This document shows positions 46,561-55,367 of a stretch of DNA of 64,000 nt, in pieces. Every line of letters begins with the position of its first letter. Position 1 is the stretch's first letter. The stretch lies in the NCBI GenBank assembly GCA_025210775.1, contig JAOARB010000032.1, positions 1 through 64,000 of the forward strand. The letters run 5' to 3'. The notes under the pieces are model-generated. The model ran no database searches and was not told the DNA's origin. It saw only the letters and a list, made by a program, of their open reading frames with translations. The DNA comes from Prolixibacteraceae bacterium. Its GTDB lineage: Bacteria; Bacteroidota; Bacteroidia; Bacteroidales; Prolixibacteraceae. The translations under genes and the position numbers were made by a program.

Positions 46561-47109
46561 TTAAGCCTCAGCAGTATCTGCATTTTCTTCAGCTTCTGCT
46601 TCTGGTGCAGCCTCTGCTTCAGCAGCAGCGGCAGCAGCTTCAGCCTCAGCGTCCGCTTTTCTCTTCGCCAACTCTTGTGCGCGAGCTTCTTTGATTTCAG
46701 CTTCTTTAGCAAGTTGTTCAGCTTTAGCTGAATCTTTTGCTGCAGTTAAAGCATCTTTTTTAGCTTGTTGTTTTGCAACTTTTGCTGCTTTCCAAGCTTC
46801 AAATTTAGCTTCTGCTGTTTCTGCATCAAATGCTCCTTTTTTCACACCACCAAGAACGTGTTTCTTATAAAGAACTCCTTCTTCAGAAAGGATTGATCTT
46901 GCTGTGTCAGTTGGTTGAGCTCCTTTTAGCATCCAGTTTAGAGCTTTATCGAAATCAAGCTCGATGGTAGCAGGATTAGTGTTTGGATTATATGATCCAA
47001 TTCTTTCAATAAACTTACCATCACGTGGTGCCCTGCTATTAGCTACAACAATGTAGTAATAGGCATTTCTTTTACGACCGTGTCGTGCTAAACGAATTTT
47101 AACTGGCAT
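46561..47109 (-). CDS. rpsP: 30S ribosomal protein S16 with long C-terminal extension
   Basis: 182 aa. Residues 1-80 are S16: MPVKIRLARHGRKRNAYYYIVVANSRAPRDGKFIERIGSYNP in its usual form (split here as MPVKIRLARHGRKRNAYYYI and AYYYIVVANSRAPRDG). The remaining roughly 100 residues are a Lys/Ala-rich helix followed by a Glu/Ala low-complexity tail (AEAEAAAAAAEAEAAPEAEA). E. coli S16 has only 82 residues; extended S16 proteins are usual in Bacteroidota. It is a primary 30S assembly protein. TAACTTTG at 47160-47153 is a likely -7 element. Confidence 0.95.
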   Translation of the reverse strand: MPVKIRLARHGRKRNAYYYIVVANSRAPRDGKFIERIGSYNPNTNPATIELDFDKALNWMLKGAQPTDTARSILSEEGVLYKKHVLGGVKKGAFDAETAEAKFEAWKAAKVAKQQAKKDALTAAKDSAKAEQLAKEAEIKEARAQELAKRKADAEAEAAAAAAEAEAAPEAEAEENADTAEA

Positions 47110-47324
47110 AATGAAAAATGCTTAATAATAATAACTAATTAAATTTGTGTGGCAAAGTTAATCATTTTTCTCAATCCCGACCTAAAAAATGTTCTTTATT
47201 GCGTTAAAAAACAATATTATATATCTCTAATTTTGTTTTTTTTATACACTGAAGACAGATCTGCTATCAATTAATTTGTACTTTTGGATAGTCTATAATC
47301 ATTACCTAGGTAAAAACATCATTC

Positions 47325-48110
47325 ATGACGACAAAAAAATACTTCTATATACTTCTTATTATCACTACATTAAACACCATTACAGGATGTAAAAAAGATT
47401 CATCCTTAGAGTGGGATATGGATGTCTACACCAAAATAAGAAAAAATGGCAATGACACATTATATGCACTAACGGCCTATGCTTATGCATACCAAGAGAT
47501 GTCCGATGTAGTTTTAACCATTCCTGGTTATAATGATGAAGATGGGAAATATATTGTCCCTGCAAAAACCAATATGAGCAAGTTTATTGGTTTGAATAAA
47601 TCGTGGATATTACCTACAACCAACAGTGATTACACAAAAACATATCCTGTAGTAGGCGACTACTCCATTGAAGCTACCAATACCGAAGATGGAGCTAAAT
47701 ACTCTAAGAGCAATAATTTATCTCGTTTTATTATTCTTCCATCTAAATTTTTGGCATTAACCTATAATCAAGCAGACAACAAGTATATTCTTACTTGGAA
47801 TTGGATGTCTGGAGCCACCAATTACAGAATATATCTATATAAAGGAGATGAACTAGTTGCCCAATCTTCGCTTACCAGAGAGCCTACGGGATCAATTATT
47901 CTAACGGATGGTAAAGGCTACAATGACATCTCAATAGCAACAGGAGATAACATCACATTTGAAGTCGTTGGGAATGTATATGAAAGTAGCACTTCATCAA
48001 AAATAAAATCCCAAGCCTCTATGGTTTACGACATAAAATGGGGAGACAGTTACAAAGCTCCAGAAGAGTCGTCATCCGCTCCTGCAGCGAGTGCATCCAA
48101 TGCTGAATAG
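47325..48110 (+). CDS. Lipoprotein, hypothetical
   Basis: 261 aa. The lipoprotein signal MTTKKYFYILLIITTLNTITGC has the lipidated Cys at residue 22, followed by KKDSS. The body looks like tandem beta domains. The second part (about 140-235) resembles a fibronectin type III-like fold (KYILTWNWMSGATNYRIYLYKGDEL). The tail is Ser/Ala-rich (EESSSAPAASASNAE). Its last 61 bases overlap the end of recX on the other strand. It stands alone on the plus strand; no specific family is recognised. Confidence 0.75.
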   Translation: MTTKKYFYILLIITTLNTITGCKKDSSLEWDMDVYTKIRKNGNDTLYALTAYAYAYQEMSDVVLTIPGYNDEDGKYIVPAKTNMSKFIGLNKSWILPTTNSDYTKTYPVVGDYSIEATNTEDGAKYSKSNNLSRFIILPSKFLALTYNQADNKYILTWNWMSGATNYRIYLYKGDELVAQSSLTREPTGSIILTDGKGYNDISIATGDNITFEVVGNVYESSTSSKIKSQASMVYDIKWGDSYKAPEESSSAPAASASNAE

Positions 48111-48544
48111 ATTTCATCCATTTGAAACCCACGACCTGCAGCATATCTCATAAGCTTCTGTTTAACAGCCCAAGGATCGGTATCTTTTATACTCTTACGT
48201 TTCTTTTGAAGCAAATATAGTAGCTGTTCTTGATACTGATCTTGATCTATCTCTTCCCATAGTTGTTGAAAAAGAGTCATGTCCACTCTTTTTTGTTGTA
48301 ACTGAAACCTTACCTTCTGTTTACCCCAACCATTAAAAGTAAGTTTATCTTTAATATAATAACGTACAAAACGTTCTTCATCAAGGAATTTCTCTTTGAT
48401 CAGATAATCTACTATTTCGTCTATTTCACTTTGAGGAATCTCCCATTGGGTTAGTTTCTTTTCGACATCAAAGACACATTTCTCTGCTTTACTACAGAGT
48501 GCTGCGACCTTATGCAATGCTTGTTCTTTAGTATAAAATCTCAT
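48050..48544 (-). CDS. recX: Regulatory protein RecX
   Basis: 164 aa, a small helical protein that caps or disassembles RecA filaments. RecX repeats are seen in KAEKCVFDVEKKLTQWEIPQSEIDEIVDYLIKE, FLDEERFVRYYIKDKLTFNGWGKQKVRFQLQQK (the GxxKIRxxL word as GKQKVRFQL) and the C-terminal KQKLMRYAAGRGFQMDEIYSAL region. It starts five bases after the prmC stop, so prmC-recX form one unit. The Ala/Asp/Ser tail (AAGADDDSSGAL) is encoded on the strand opposite the lipoprotein's Ser/Ala tail. Confidence 0.92.
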   Translation of the reverse strand: MRFYTKEQALHKVAALCSKAEKCVFDVEKKLTQWEIPQSEIDEIVDYLIKEKFLDEERFVRYYIKDKLTFNGWGKQKVRFQLQQKRVDMTLFQQLWEEIDQDQYQEQLLYLLQKKRKSIKDTDPWAVKQKLMRYAAGRGFQMDEIYSALDALAAGADDDSSGAL

Positions 48545-48549
48545 TCGAC

Positions 48550-49392
48550 TTATTCTTTCGTTGCTTTAATCATTCTATCATTACCCGAAAGGTCCTTACG
48601 CAGTTGTATATCCACGAAACCTAATAGATCCAATAAAGCAACAGTTTCTTTACCGAGATATTGATTTATTTCAAAAAAGAGCATTCCCCCACTCTTTAAG
48701 GTCTTCATTGCATATTTTGCAATCTCTCTATAGAAAATCAGTGGATCTTCATTTGAAACAAACAATGCCATCTCAGGTTCATAATCTAAAACATTGTCTC
48801 TCATTTCTACCTTCTCCAGAACACGAATATATGGAGGATTGCTCACAATTACATCCCAAGACATTTCATACATCTTATCAGAGAAATTCAGCGCATCATC
48901 ATGGTAGAATTGGACATCTACCCCATTACGCAAAGCATTACTTTTGGCAACCTCAATAGCATCAGTAGAATAATCCATTGATGAGACATCACTTTTGGGA
49001 AGGTGTTTCTTCAAAGAAATAGGAATACATCCACTTCCTGTACCAATATCTAAGATATCCACATCCTTATCCACAGATGTTAATATCCATTCCACCAATT
49101 CCTCTGTTTCTGGTCTAGGAATCAATACAGAAGGGGTAACCCCAAAAGTTAAATCATAAAAATCAGCTTCACCCAAAATATATTGTAATGGTTCATCTTT
49201 TAATAGACGTGCCACTGCATTTTTAATATCCTCTAACTGTTTGCTGGTTGGATCCACAAAATCTTTTGTCAACCATTGAAGATTAGAAATTTTTAGATAG
49301 TGCATCACAAGAATCTTCATCATACTTTGTGCCTCATGGACATCATAATGATCTTTTAATGCGTTTTGTAGTGATTTGAAAACCTCTTTCAT
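48550..49392 (-). CDS. prmC: Release factor glutamine methyltransferase
   Basis: 280 aa. It methylates the Gln of the GGQ motif in RF1/RF2. An N-terminal helical domain (about 1-85) binds the release factor. The SAM motif is DILDIGTGSGCIPISLKKHLP and the catalytic motif VSNPPYIR (NPPY). It ends with the usual FFEINQYLGKETVALL region. First gene before recX; a -7-like TATCTTTG lies at 49434-49427 on the minus strand. Confidence 0.95.
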   Translation of the reverse strand: MKEVFKSLQNALKDHYDVHEAQSMMKILVMHYLKISNLQWLTKDFVDPTSKQLEDIKNAVARLLKDEPLQYILGEADFYDLTFGVTPSVLIPRPETEELVEWILTSVDKDVDILDIGTGSGCIPISLKKHLPKSDVSSMDYSTDAIEVAKSNALRNGVDVQFYHDDALNFSDKMYEMSWDVIVSNPPYIRVLEKVEMRDNVLDYEPEMALFVSNEDPLIFYREIAKYAMKTLKSGGMLFFEINQYLGKETVALLDLLGFVDIQLRKDLSGNDRMIKATKE

Positions 49393-49414
49393 GAAATAAC
49401 TTTACTGCATTTTT

Positions 49415-49434
49415 TATCTTTGTATGCAAAGATA
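49415..49434. promoter_or_regulatory. Face-to-face -7 elements between prmC and ribD
   Basis: The 20-base segment TATCTTTGTATGCAAAGATA contains TATCTTTG on each strand, i.e. two TAnnTTTG elements as inverted repeats four bases apart. The plus copy would serve ribD (ATG at 49501) and the minus copy prmC (ATG at 49392). Neither has a clear -33 element. Confidence 0.45.
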
Positions 49435-49500
49435 CGATCTTAAAAAGTTCGATCCATTTAAATCAATGTTTTTTAAACATAGAAATATAATATCACCATT

Positions 49501-50559
49501 ATGGACTATCCTTTCGCTGTTGAATCACAATATATGATGCGAGCAATTGAAATTGCTCGATTAGGAATGAGTAGAGTATCTCCAAACCCTATGGTAGGAG
49601 CCGTCATTGTTAATAACAATAAGATTATCGGGGAAGGATACCATCAAGCATATGGGGGACCCCATGCAGAAGTTCATGCCATAGAATCGGTAAAAGACAA
49701 AGCATTATTAACCGATGCTACAATCTATGTTACACTAGAACCTTGTGCTCATTATGGGAAGACACCTCCTTGTGCAGAATTAATCATCAAATCTAGGATA
49801 CCTAGAGTCGTGGTCGGCATAAAAGACCCTTTTGCCAAAGTACAAGGACGAGGCATACAGATGATGAAAGATGCAGGAATTGAAGTTATAGAATCTTTTA
49901 TGGAAGATCGATGTTACGAATTAAACAGACGATTCTTTACTTTTCATAGCAAACGAAGACCTTACATCATTCTTAAATGGGCTCAAACATTGGATGGTTA
50001 TATGGACATTGATCGCACACAAGAAGCATATGGACAACCTACATGGATCACCAATGATCTATCCAAAATAGCTGTTCATAAAACCAGAACGGATGAAGAT
50101 GCAATAATGGTTGGAACACAGACTGCGGTGAAAGACAACCCTTCTCTTTCTGTTAGAGAATGGAAAGGAGGCAACCACCCTCTACGTATCTTATTAGATC
50201 TCAATCATCGTGTTCCTTTCGAACAAAACCTTTTGGATGGCTCTATTCCAACAGTTGTCTATTCTTATAGCAAGCATGAAAACCAAAAGAATCTTACCTA
50301 TATCGTTATAGACAAAGAAAAGCCATTATGGGATCAAATATTTGAAGATCTATACAAAAGAAACATTCAATCACTGATTGTTGAAGGAGGACCTTATACA
50401 CTCAACACTTTGATACAAGAGCAGCTATGGGACGAGGCACGTATATTCCTAGGTCATGGATTCTTTCAAGGAGGAGTAAAAGCACCAGCTTTCCCTGGGA
50501 AGATGGTAAGTAGAGACTATATAGATAATTCCAACCTTATTGTATTTAGGAACGAATAG
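49501..50559 (+). CDS. ribD: Bifunctional riboflavin biosynthesis deaminase/reductase
   Basis: 352 aa. The N-terminal zinc deaminase (about 1-145) has HAEVHAIESV and PCAHYGKTPPCAE, supplying zinc ligands and the catalytic Glu. The C-terminal NADPH-dependent reductase (about 148-350) has KWAQTLDGYMDID, DAIMVGTQTAVKDNPSL and SLIVEGGPYTLNTLI. It converts the GTP-derived diaminopyrimidine to the ribitylamino-uracil phosphate, two early steps of riboflavin synthesis. It is a single gene with its own terminator. Confidence 0.95.
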   Translation: MDYPFAVESQYMMRAIEIARLGMSRVSPNPMVGAVIVNNNKIIGEGYHQAYGGPHAEVHAIESVKDKALLTDATIYVTLEPCAHYGKTPPCAELIIKSRIPRVVVGIKDPFAKVQGRGIQMMKDAGIEVIESFMEDRCYELNRRFFTFHSKRRPYIILKWAQTLDGYMDIDRTQEAYGQPTWITNDLSKIAVHKTRTDEDAIMVGTQTAVKDNPSLSVREWKGGNHPLRILLDLNHRVPFEQNLLDGSIPTVVYSYSKHENQKNLTYIVIDKEKPLWDQIFEDLYKRNIQSLIVEGGPYTLNTLIQEQLWDEARIFLGHGFFQGGVKAPAFPGKMVSRDYIDNSNLIVFRNE

Positions 50560-50562
50560 AAT

Positions 50563-50600
50563 AAAAAAAAAAGAGATGAAACATCAATTCATCTCTTTTT
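50563..50600. terminator. Bidirectional terminator
   Basis: AAAGAGATGAA (50570-50580) pairs with TTCATCTCTTT (50588-50598). A-run before and T-run after serve ribD and the convergent glycosyltransferase. Confidence 0.85.
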
Positions 50601-50605
50601 CTCTT

Positions 50606-51331
50606 CTACTTATATTTTCTAAAAAAACTTCGTAACTTCATCTTTATCACACCAAAAAAGGCTTCACTAAAAATACCTCCACTCATCTTTGATGTACCTT
50701 CTTGTCTATCGGTAAAAATAATAGGCACTTCCTGAACATTAAAACCATATTTCCATGCCGTAAATTTAAGTTCTATTTGAAAGCCATATCCTTTCATGCG
50801 TATTTTCCCAAAAGGAATCTTTTCTAATACCTTTCGTCGATAACACTTAAATCCAGCCGTAGCGTCCATCACAGGCATACGTGTAACCATTCTTACATAC
50901 ATCGAAGCACCATAAGACATCAAAACCCTACCCAAAGGCCAGTTAATTACATTAATCCCTGAGATATAACGAGAGCCAATAGCCAGATCTGCTCCATCCA
51001 AGCACTTTTGACGCAAACGAATCAAGTCATCTGGATTATGAGAGAAATCGGCATCCATCTCATAAACAAATTCGTATTCATGTTTCAGTGCCCATTTAAA
51101 ACCGTGAATATATGCTGTTCCAAGTCCTAACTTTCCTTCTCTATGTTCAACAAAAACACGATCACGAAACTCTTCTGAAAGACGATCCACAATGGCACCT
51201 GTTCCATCAGGAGAACCATCATCAATAACTAATATATGAAAATCATGATCCATCGCCATGACATAGCGAATCATCTTCTCAATATTCTCTTTCTCATTAT
51301 AGGTAGGTATGATTACGATAGAATCCTTCAC
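50606..51331 (-). CDS. Polyprenol monophosphomannose synthase (DPM1-like GT2)
   Basis: 241 aa, a GT2 glycosyltransferase that likely moves a sugar from a nucleotide donor to polyprenyl phosphate at the cytoplasmic membrane. Motifs are SIVIIPTYNEKENIEKMI, VIDDGSPDGTGAIVD, YEMDADFSHNPDDL (the DxD-like metal site) and DATAGFKCYRRKVLE. There is no C-terminal membrane helix, as in the soluble DPM1 type. The start is GTG at 51331, which begins exactly at the conserved N-terminus; no ATG alternative is available. It could supply the lipid-linked donor used by GT-C enzymes such as that at 4900-6432. Confidence 0.88.
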   Translation of the reverse strand: MKDSIVIIPTYNEKENIEKMIRYVMAMDHDFHILVIDDGSPDGTGAIVDRLSEEFRDRVFVEHREGKLGLGTAYIHGFKWALKHEYEFVYEMDADFSHNPDDLIRLRQKCLDGADLAIGSRYISGINVINWPLGRVLMSYGASMYVRMVTRMPVMDATAGFKCYRRKVLEKIPFGKIRMKGYGFQIELKFTAWKYGFNVQEVPIIFTDRQEGTSKMSGGIFSEAFFGVIKMKLRSFFRKYK

Positions 51332-51441
51332 GCACTTAAGATTTATATAGTTATATAGATTAATGTTAGATAAGATTACGAAACTTTTATGAGAAAAAAA
51401 AACTTGCTCTTAGAAATTCATACTATAGCTGTTATAGAAAC

Positions 51442-51477
51442 TAAAAAAGCCCACTTCAATAATTGAAGTGAGCTTTA
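51442..51477 (-). terminator. Terminator after pnp
   Basis: On the minus strand, AAAGC/GCTTT and ACTTCAAT/ATTGAAGT pair around a short loop, followed by TTTTTT. It lies 45 bases after the pnp stop. Confidence 0.85.
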
Positions 51478-51521
51478 GCGTTCGTTCGTTCGTAAAAGTA
51501 ATCTTTATCTTATTTTTTTAC

Positions 51522-53717
51522 TTAATTATTTTTTGGTCTACGGTTTCCACCATCTCTACGGTTTCCGCCTTCTCTATTGTTACGTGGTGGACGTTCTTTA
51601 TAACCCTCTGGTTTAGGAAGCAACACCTTACGAGACAATTTAAGTTTACCTGTTTTGCTATCCACATCAACAAGTTTCACTTCAATCTCTTCTCCTTCTT
51701 TCATCAATCCATCCATGTTCTCATGACGAGTCCAGTCGATCTCAGAAATATGAAGAAGACCATCTTTACCTGGTAGAATCTCAATGAATGCACCAAAAGC
51801 AACAATAGACTTCACTTTTCCTTTGTAGATTTCACCAACTTCAGGAATAGCAACAATACCCTTAATACGAGCCAATGCTGCCTCAATAGTTTCCTTGTTA
51901 GAAGCTGAGATTTCTACAATACCTTGTCCATCTTTTTCTTCAATAGAGATCACAGATTGTGTCTCTTCTTGAATTTGTTGGATGATCTTTCCACCTGGTC
52001 CAATAATTGCTCCAATCATATCTTTAGGAACAGCCATTTTCACAATACGTGGAACGAATGGTTTATAATCATCACGAACTTCTGGAATAACTTCTTCCAC
52101 TTTGCCCATGATGTGAAGACGTCCTTGACGAGCTTGCTCTAAAGCTTGCTCAAGAATTTCGTATGGAAGACCGTCTACTTTGATATCCATCTGAGTAGCA
52201 GTAATACCATCACGTGTTCCTGTCACTTTAAAGTCCATATCTCCCAAGTGATCCTCATCACCCAAAATATCTGAAAGAACAGCGAATTTCTCGTTGTCAG
52301 TGATCAAACCCATTGCGATACCTGTAACAGGCTTCTTGATTTGTACACCAGCGTCCATCAATGCCATGGTTCCAGCACAAACTGTAGCCATAGAAGAAGA
52401 ACCGTTTGATTCCAAGATATCAGAAATCACACGTACAACATAAGGATAATCCGCAGGGATCATACCTTTCAATGCACGATAAGCAAGGTTTCCGTGTCCA
52501 ATTTCACGACGTGAAATACCTCTTGGCGTACGTGCTTCTCCTGTACAGAATGGAGGGAAGTTATAGTGTAACAGAAAACGCTCACGACTTTGTAGTGTAG
52601 CATTATCAATAATCTTCTCATCCGACTTTGTTCCCAAAGTTACAGAAGTCAAAGATTGAGTCTCTCCACGAGTAAACACAGCAGAACCATGAACTCTTGG
52701 AAGGTAATCTACTTCACCCCAGATAGGACGAATTTCTGTTGTTTGTCTTCCATCCAAACGCTTTCCTTCATCAAGGATACAGCGACGAACAGCATCTTTT
52801 TGCACATCATGATAGTATTGATTGATTAGGAAGTTATTAATTTCCTCATCCTCTTTACCTTCTGTATATGCTGTAACAAAAGCTTCTTTTACTTCTGAGA
52901 AAAGATCGCTACGCTTATGTTTGTCTGCAAGTCCCATGGCTGCAATTTCATAACATTTATCGTAACACTTCTCATGAATCAAAGCTTTCAACTCTTCATC
53001 GGATTGTTCGTGGCAATACTCACGTTTTACCACTCCCAACTCTTTAGCCAACTCTTCTTGAGCAGAACACTGAGTACGGATAGCTTCGTGTGCGAATTTG
53101 ATAGCATCAAGCATTTCTTGCTCTGACACCTCATCCATCTCACCTTCCACCATCATGATGTTATCGTAAGTAGCACCCACCATAATATCTAGATCTGCTT
53201 CTTGCAACTGATCATAAGTTGGATTGATCATGAACTCTCCACCAATACGCGCAACACGTACTTCAGAGATATTTGTTTCAAATGGAACATTTGAAACAGC
53301 TAAAGCTGCAGACGCTGCCAAACCAGCCAATGCATCAGGCATATCTCCCTCTCCTACTGAAAGAAGAGAAATCATTACTACAGTCTCTGCGTGATAGTCG
53401 CTTGGGAAAAGCGGACGCAACGCACGGTCAACCAAACGAGCAACTAAAATCTCATCGTCTGATGGACGACCTTCTCTTTTGGTGAATCCTCCAGGGAAAC
53501 GTCCTGCCGCAGAAAATTTCTCACGGTAGTCTACCGTAAGTGGCATGAAATCAACATCGTCTTTTGCTTCTGTAGCAGAAACTACAGTTGCCAACAACAT
53601 TGTATCACCCATTCGAACTACAACCGATCCATCAGCTTGTTTAGCCAATTTTCCAGTCTCGATAGAAATAGTTCTACCGTTACCTAGATCGATTGTTTTA
53701 ATTACAGGTTGAATCAT
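51522..53717 (-). CDS. pnp: Polyribonucleotide nucleotidyltransferase
   Basis: 731 aa. A 3'-5' phosphorolytic exoribonuclease. Two RNase PH domains (about 1-220 and 310-540) contain FPGGFTKREGRPSDDEILVAR and GTKSDEKIIDNATLQSRERF-type segments, with the catalytic region VCAGTMALMDAGVQI and GDEDHLGDMDFKVTG. A KH domain (MIGAIIGPGGKIIQQIQEET, about 565-620) and an S1 domain (IYKGKVKSIVAFGAFIEI, about 630-700) follow. The C-terminus is Arg/Asn/Gly-rich. It follows rpsO by 86 bases, the classic rpsO-pnp order. Confidence 0.97.
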   Translation of the reverse strand: MIQPVIKTIDLGNGRTISIETGKLAKQADGSVVVRMGDTMLLATVVSATEAKDDVDFMPLTVDYREKFSAAGRFPGGFTKREGRPSDDEILVARLVDRALRPLFPSDYHAETVVMISLLSVGEGDMPDALAGLAASAALAVSNVPFETNISEVRVARIGGEFMINPTYDQLQEADLDIMVGATYDNIMMVEGEMDEVSEQEMLDAIKFAHEAIRTQCSAQEELAKELGVVKREYCHEQSDEELKALIHEKCYDKCYEIAAMGLADKHKRSDLFSEVKEAFVTAYTEGKEDEEINNFLINQYYHDVQKDAVRRCILDEGKRLDGRQTTEIRPIWGEVDYLPRVHGSAVFTRGETQSLTSVTLGTKSDEKIIDNATLQSRERFLLHYNFPPFCTGEARTPRGISRREIGHGNLAYRALKGMIPADYPYVVRVISDILESNGSSSMATVCAGTMALMDAGVQIKKPVTGIAMGLITDNEKFAVLSDILGDEDHLGDMDFKVTGTRDGITATQMDIKVDGLPYEILEQALEQARQGRLHIMGKVEEVIPEVRDDYKPFVPRIVKMAVPKDMIGAIIGPGGKIIQQIQEETQSVISIEEKDGQGIVEISASNKETIEAALARIKGIVAIPEVGEIYKGKVKSIVAFGAFIEILPGKDGLLHISEIDWTRHENMDGLMKEGEEIEVKLVDVDSKTGKLKLSRKVLLPKPEGYKERPPRNNREGGNRRDGGNRRPKNN

Positions 53718-53770
53718 AATTTCAAAAAATTAATAATCGAAAGATAAATGGGTGGGGCCTTTCGAAAACA

Positions 53771-53796
53771 GTAAAGAGAGGACGAAATCCTCTCTT
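53771..53796 (-). promoter_or_regulatory. Hairpin between rpsO and pnp
   Basis: AAAGAGAGGA pairs with TCCTCTCTTT around CGAAA. The T-run after it on the minus strand is weak. In other bacteria the rpsO-pnp intergenic region holds a terminator or RNase III site that tunes pnp; this hairpin is in the right place. Confidence 0.5.
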
Positions 53797-53803
53797 TAGA
53801 TAA

Positions 53804-54073
53804 TTATTTACGCAAGTTAAGTTCCTTAATGATCGCACGGTAACGCTCGATATCTTTACGCTTAAGATAATCAAGTAAGCTACGACGCTTACCTACTAGT
53901 TTTACTAGAGCGCGTTGTGTAGAGAAATCTTTGCGGTTTTGTTTCAAGTGCTCAGTTAGGTGAGCGATACGGAAAGAAAATAATGCAATCTGTCCTTCTG
54001 CAGAACCAGTGTTAGTTGCTTTTTCTCCGTGTTTTGCAAAAATCTCTTGTTTTTTTTCTGAAGTTAAATACAT
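53804..54073 (-). CDS. rpsO: 30S ribosomal protein S15
   Basis: 89 aa, exactly the family length when begun at the ATG at 54073 (MYLTSEKKQEIFAKHG). The frame is open for another 20 codons upstream, but those residues (MLSKAILLCRYC...) are not part of S15. Family signatures are TGSAEGQIALFSFRIAHLTEHLK, DFSTQRALVKLVGKRRSLLDYL and the C-terminal RYRAIIKELNLRK. It binds 16S rRNA helices of the platform. TAACTTTG at 54169-54162 is a likely -7 element. Confidence 0.96.
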   Translation of the reverse strand: MYLTSEKKQEIFAKHGEKATNTGSAEGQIALFSFRIAHLTEHLKQNRKDFSTQRALVKLVGKRRSLLDYLKRKDIERYRAIIKELNLRK

Positions 54074-54287
54074 CTTTTGAATATTTAAATAAATGATACA
54101 ATATCTACACAGCAATATTGCTTTCGATAACAACTGTGTAGAATCAACTAAAAAATCGGCACAAAGTTAATATTTTTTGTCAACTGTGCTTTATATCATG
54201 TGCTTTATTTTGAATATTTCTTACTGATTTTCAACTCTATGATACACAATAAGATTCAAAATAATAGTTTAAGAAACACCGAATAAT

Positions 54288-55316
54288 TTATGATTTTCCT
54301 CGCTCTAAAGTTCTTCTAAACTCAGATAGTTGGTGTATAGAACCAAGGATAAAAAGTTTGTCTGTACGCAAAAGTTCATAGGAATCTTGCGGATTAAAAA
54401 TATACTTCCCACTTTTTTGTTTTACCCCAACAATATTAACTCCAGAATCATCTTGTTGTTTCAGCTCTTTTAGCGTTCGTCCTTCAAACAGATGGCACAT
54501 ATAGTCACATCCCACCTCTTCTAAAGAGACATCTTTGTTACTTTGAAGAAGGATATACTCCATGAACTCCACAATGTCGGGTTGCATCACCAACTTAGAC
54601 ATTCGCTGTCCTCCCATTCGTTCTGGCATAATTACATTATTCGCTCCAGCTCGTTTTAGTTTCATATCTGATCCTCTTTCAGAAGCACGGCTAATAATTT
54701 TTATATTGGGATTCATTCCACGTGCAGTCAACACAACAAAAACATTGTCTGCATCATTAGGCGTTGTGGCGATAAGGGCTCTGGCACGTTCAATACCTGC
54801 AGAAATTAAGACTTCCTCTTGGGTTGCATCTCCCTTGAGGTACAACAGTTCAGGGTTTTCTTTAAGTCGATCAATCACATGATCTCTTTTCTCAATAATC
54901 ACAAAATCTTGATCATGATCCAGCAGTTCTAAACACGCTTGTTCTCCATTACGTCCAAAACCACAAACAATAACATGGTCCGTTAGCTTATGTATGCGTT
55001 TATTCACTCTGTTATTTTTTATATATTCAAACAACTCTCCTTCGATTATAAAAGTGACTACTGTTGTAGCTAAATAGGCCAAATTACCTAACGACATTAG
55101 AATCAACATTGAAGTAAACAACCGTCCCATCTCAGACAGAGGCTTTATCTCACCGAAGCCTACAGTCGAAATCGTAATAATTGTCATATACAACCCATCG
55201 ACAAAGGAATAGTCTTCCAACAACATAAATCCCCCTATACCAACGGTAAGGATAAGAACAAAAATGAAAATTCCTATACTAAGAGTCTTTGTTGACTTCT
55301 GCTTAAACTTATTCAT
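54288..55316 (-). CDS. Potassium channel with RCK/TrkA domains
   Basis: 342 aa. Two membrane helices (about 12-33 and 68-92) flank a pore loop with the K+ selectivity filter in TIITISTVGFGEIKPLS (TVGFG). The cytoplasmic RCK/TrkA-N domain has VIVCGFGRNGEQACLELL (GxGxxG NAD-type fold) and ERARALIATTPNDADNVFVVLTARGMNPN. A TrkA-C domain forms the end. It is a tetrameric, ligand-gated K+ channel of the inner membrane. It stands alone and may help osmotic or pH adaptation. Confidence 0.93.
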   Translation of the reverse strand: MNKFKQKSTKTLSIGIFIFVLILTVGIGGFMLLEDYSFVDGLYMTIITISTVGFGEIKPLSEMGRLFTSMLILMSLGNLAYLATTVVTFIIEGELFEYIKNNRVNKRIHKLTDHVIVCGFGRNGEQACLELLDHDQDFVIIEKRDHVIDRLKENPELLYLKGDATQEEVLISAGIERARALIATTPNDADNVFVVLTARGMNPNIKIISRASERGSDMKLKRAGANNVIMPERMGGQRMSKLVMQPDIVEFMEYILLQSNKDVSLEEVGCDYMCHLFEGRTLKELKQQDDSGVNIVGVKQKSGKYIFNPQDSYELLRTDKLFILGSIHQLSEFRRTLERGKS

Positions 55317-55367
55317 CTACAATTTTTACTTTCTCTGTTTTCTCAAATGTACCTATTTTTTTAATGA

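Noticed and set aside
54074..54133. Longer S15 with 20 extra N-terminal residues
   Set aside because: The ATG at 54073 gives the exact family length of 89 residues and the conserved N-terminus.
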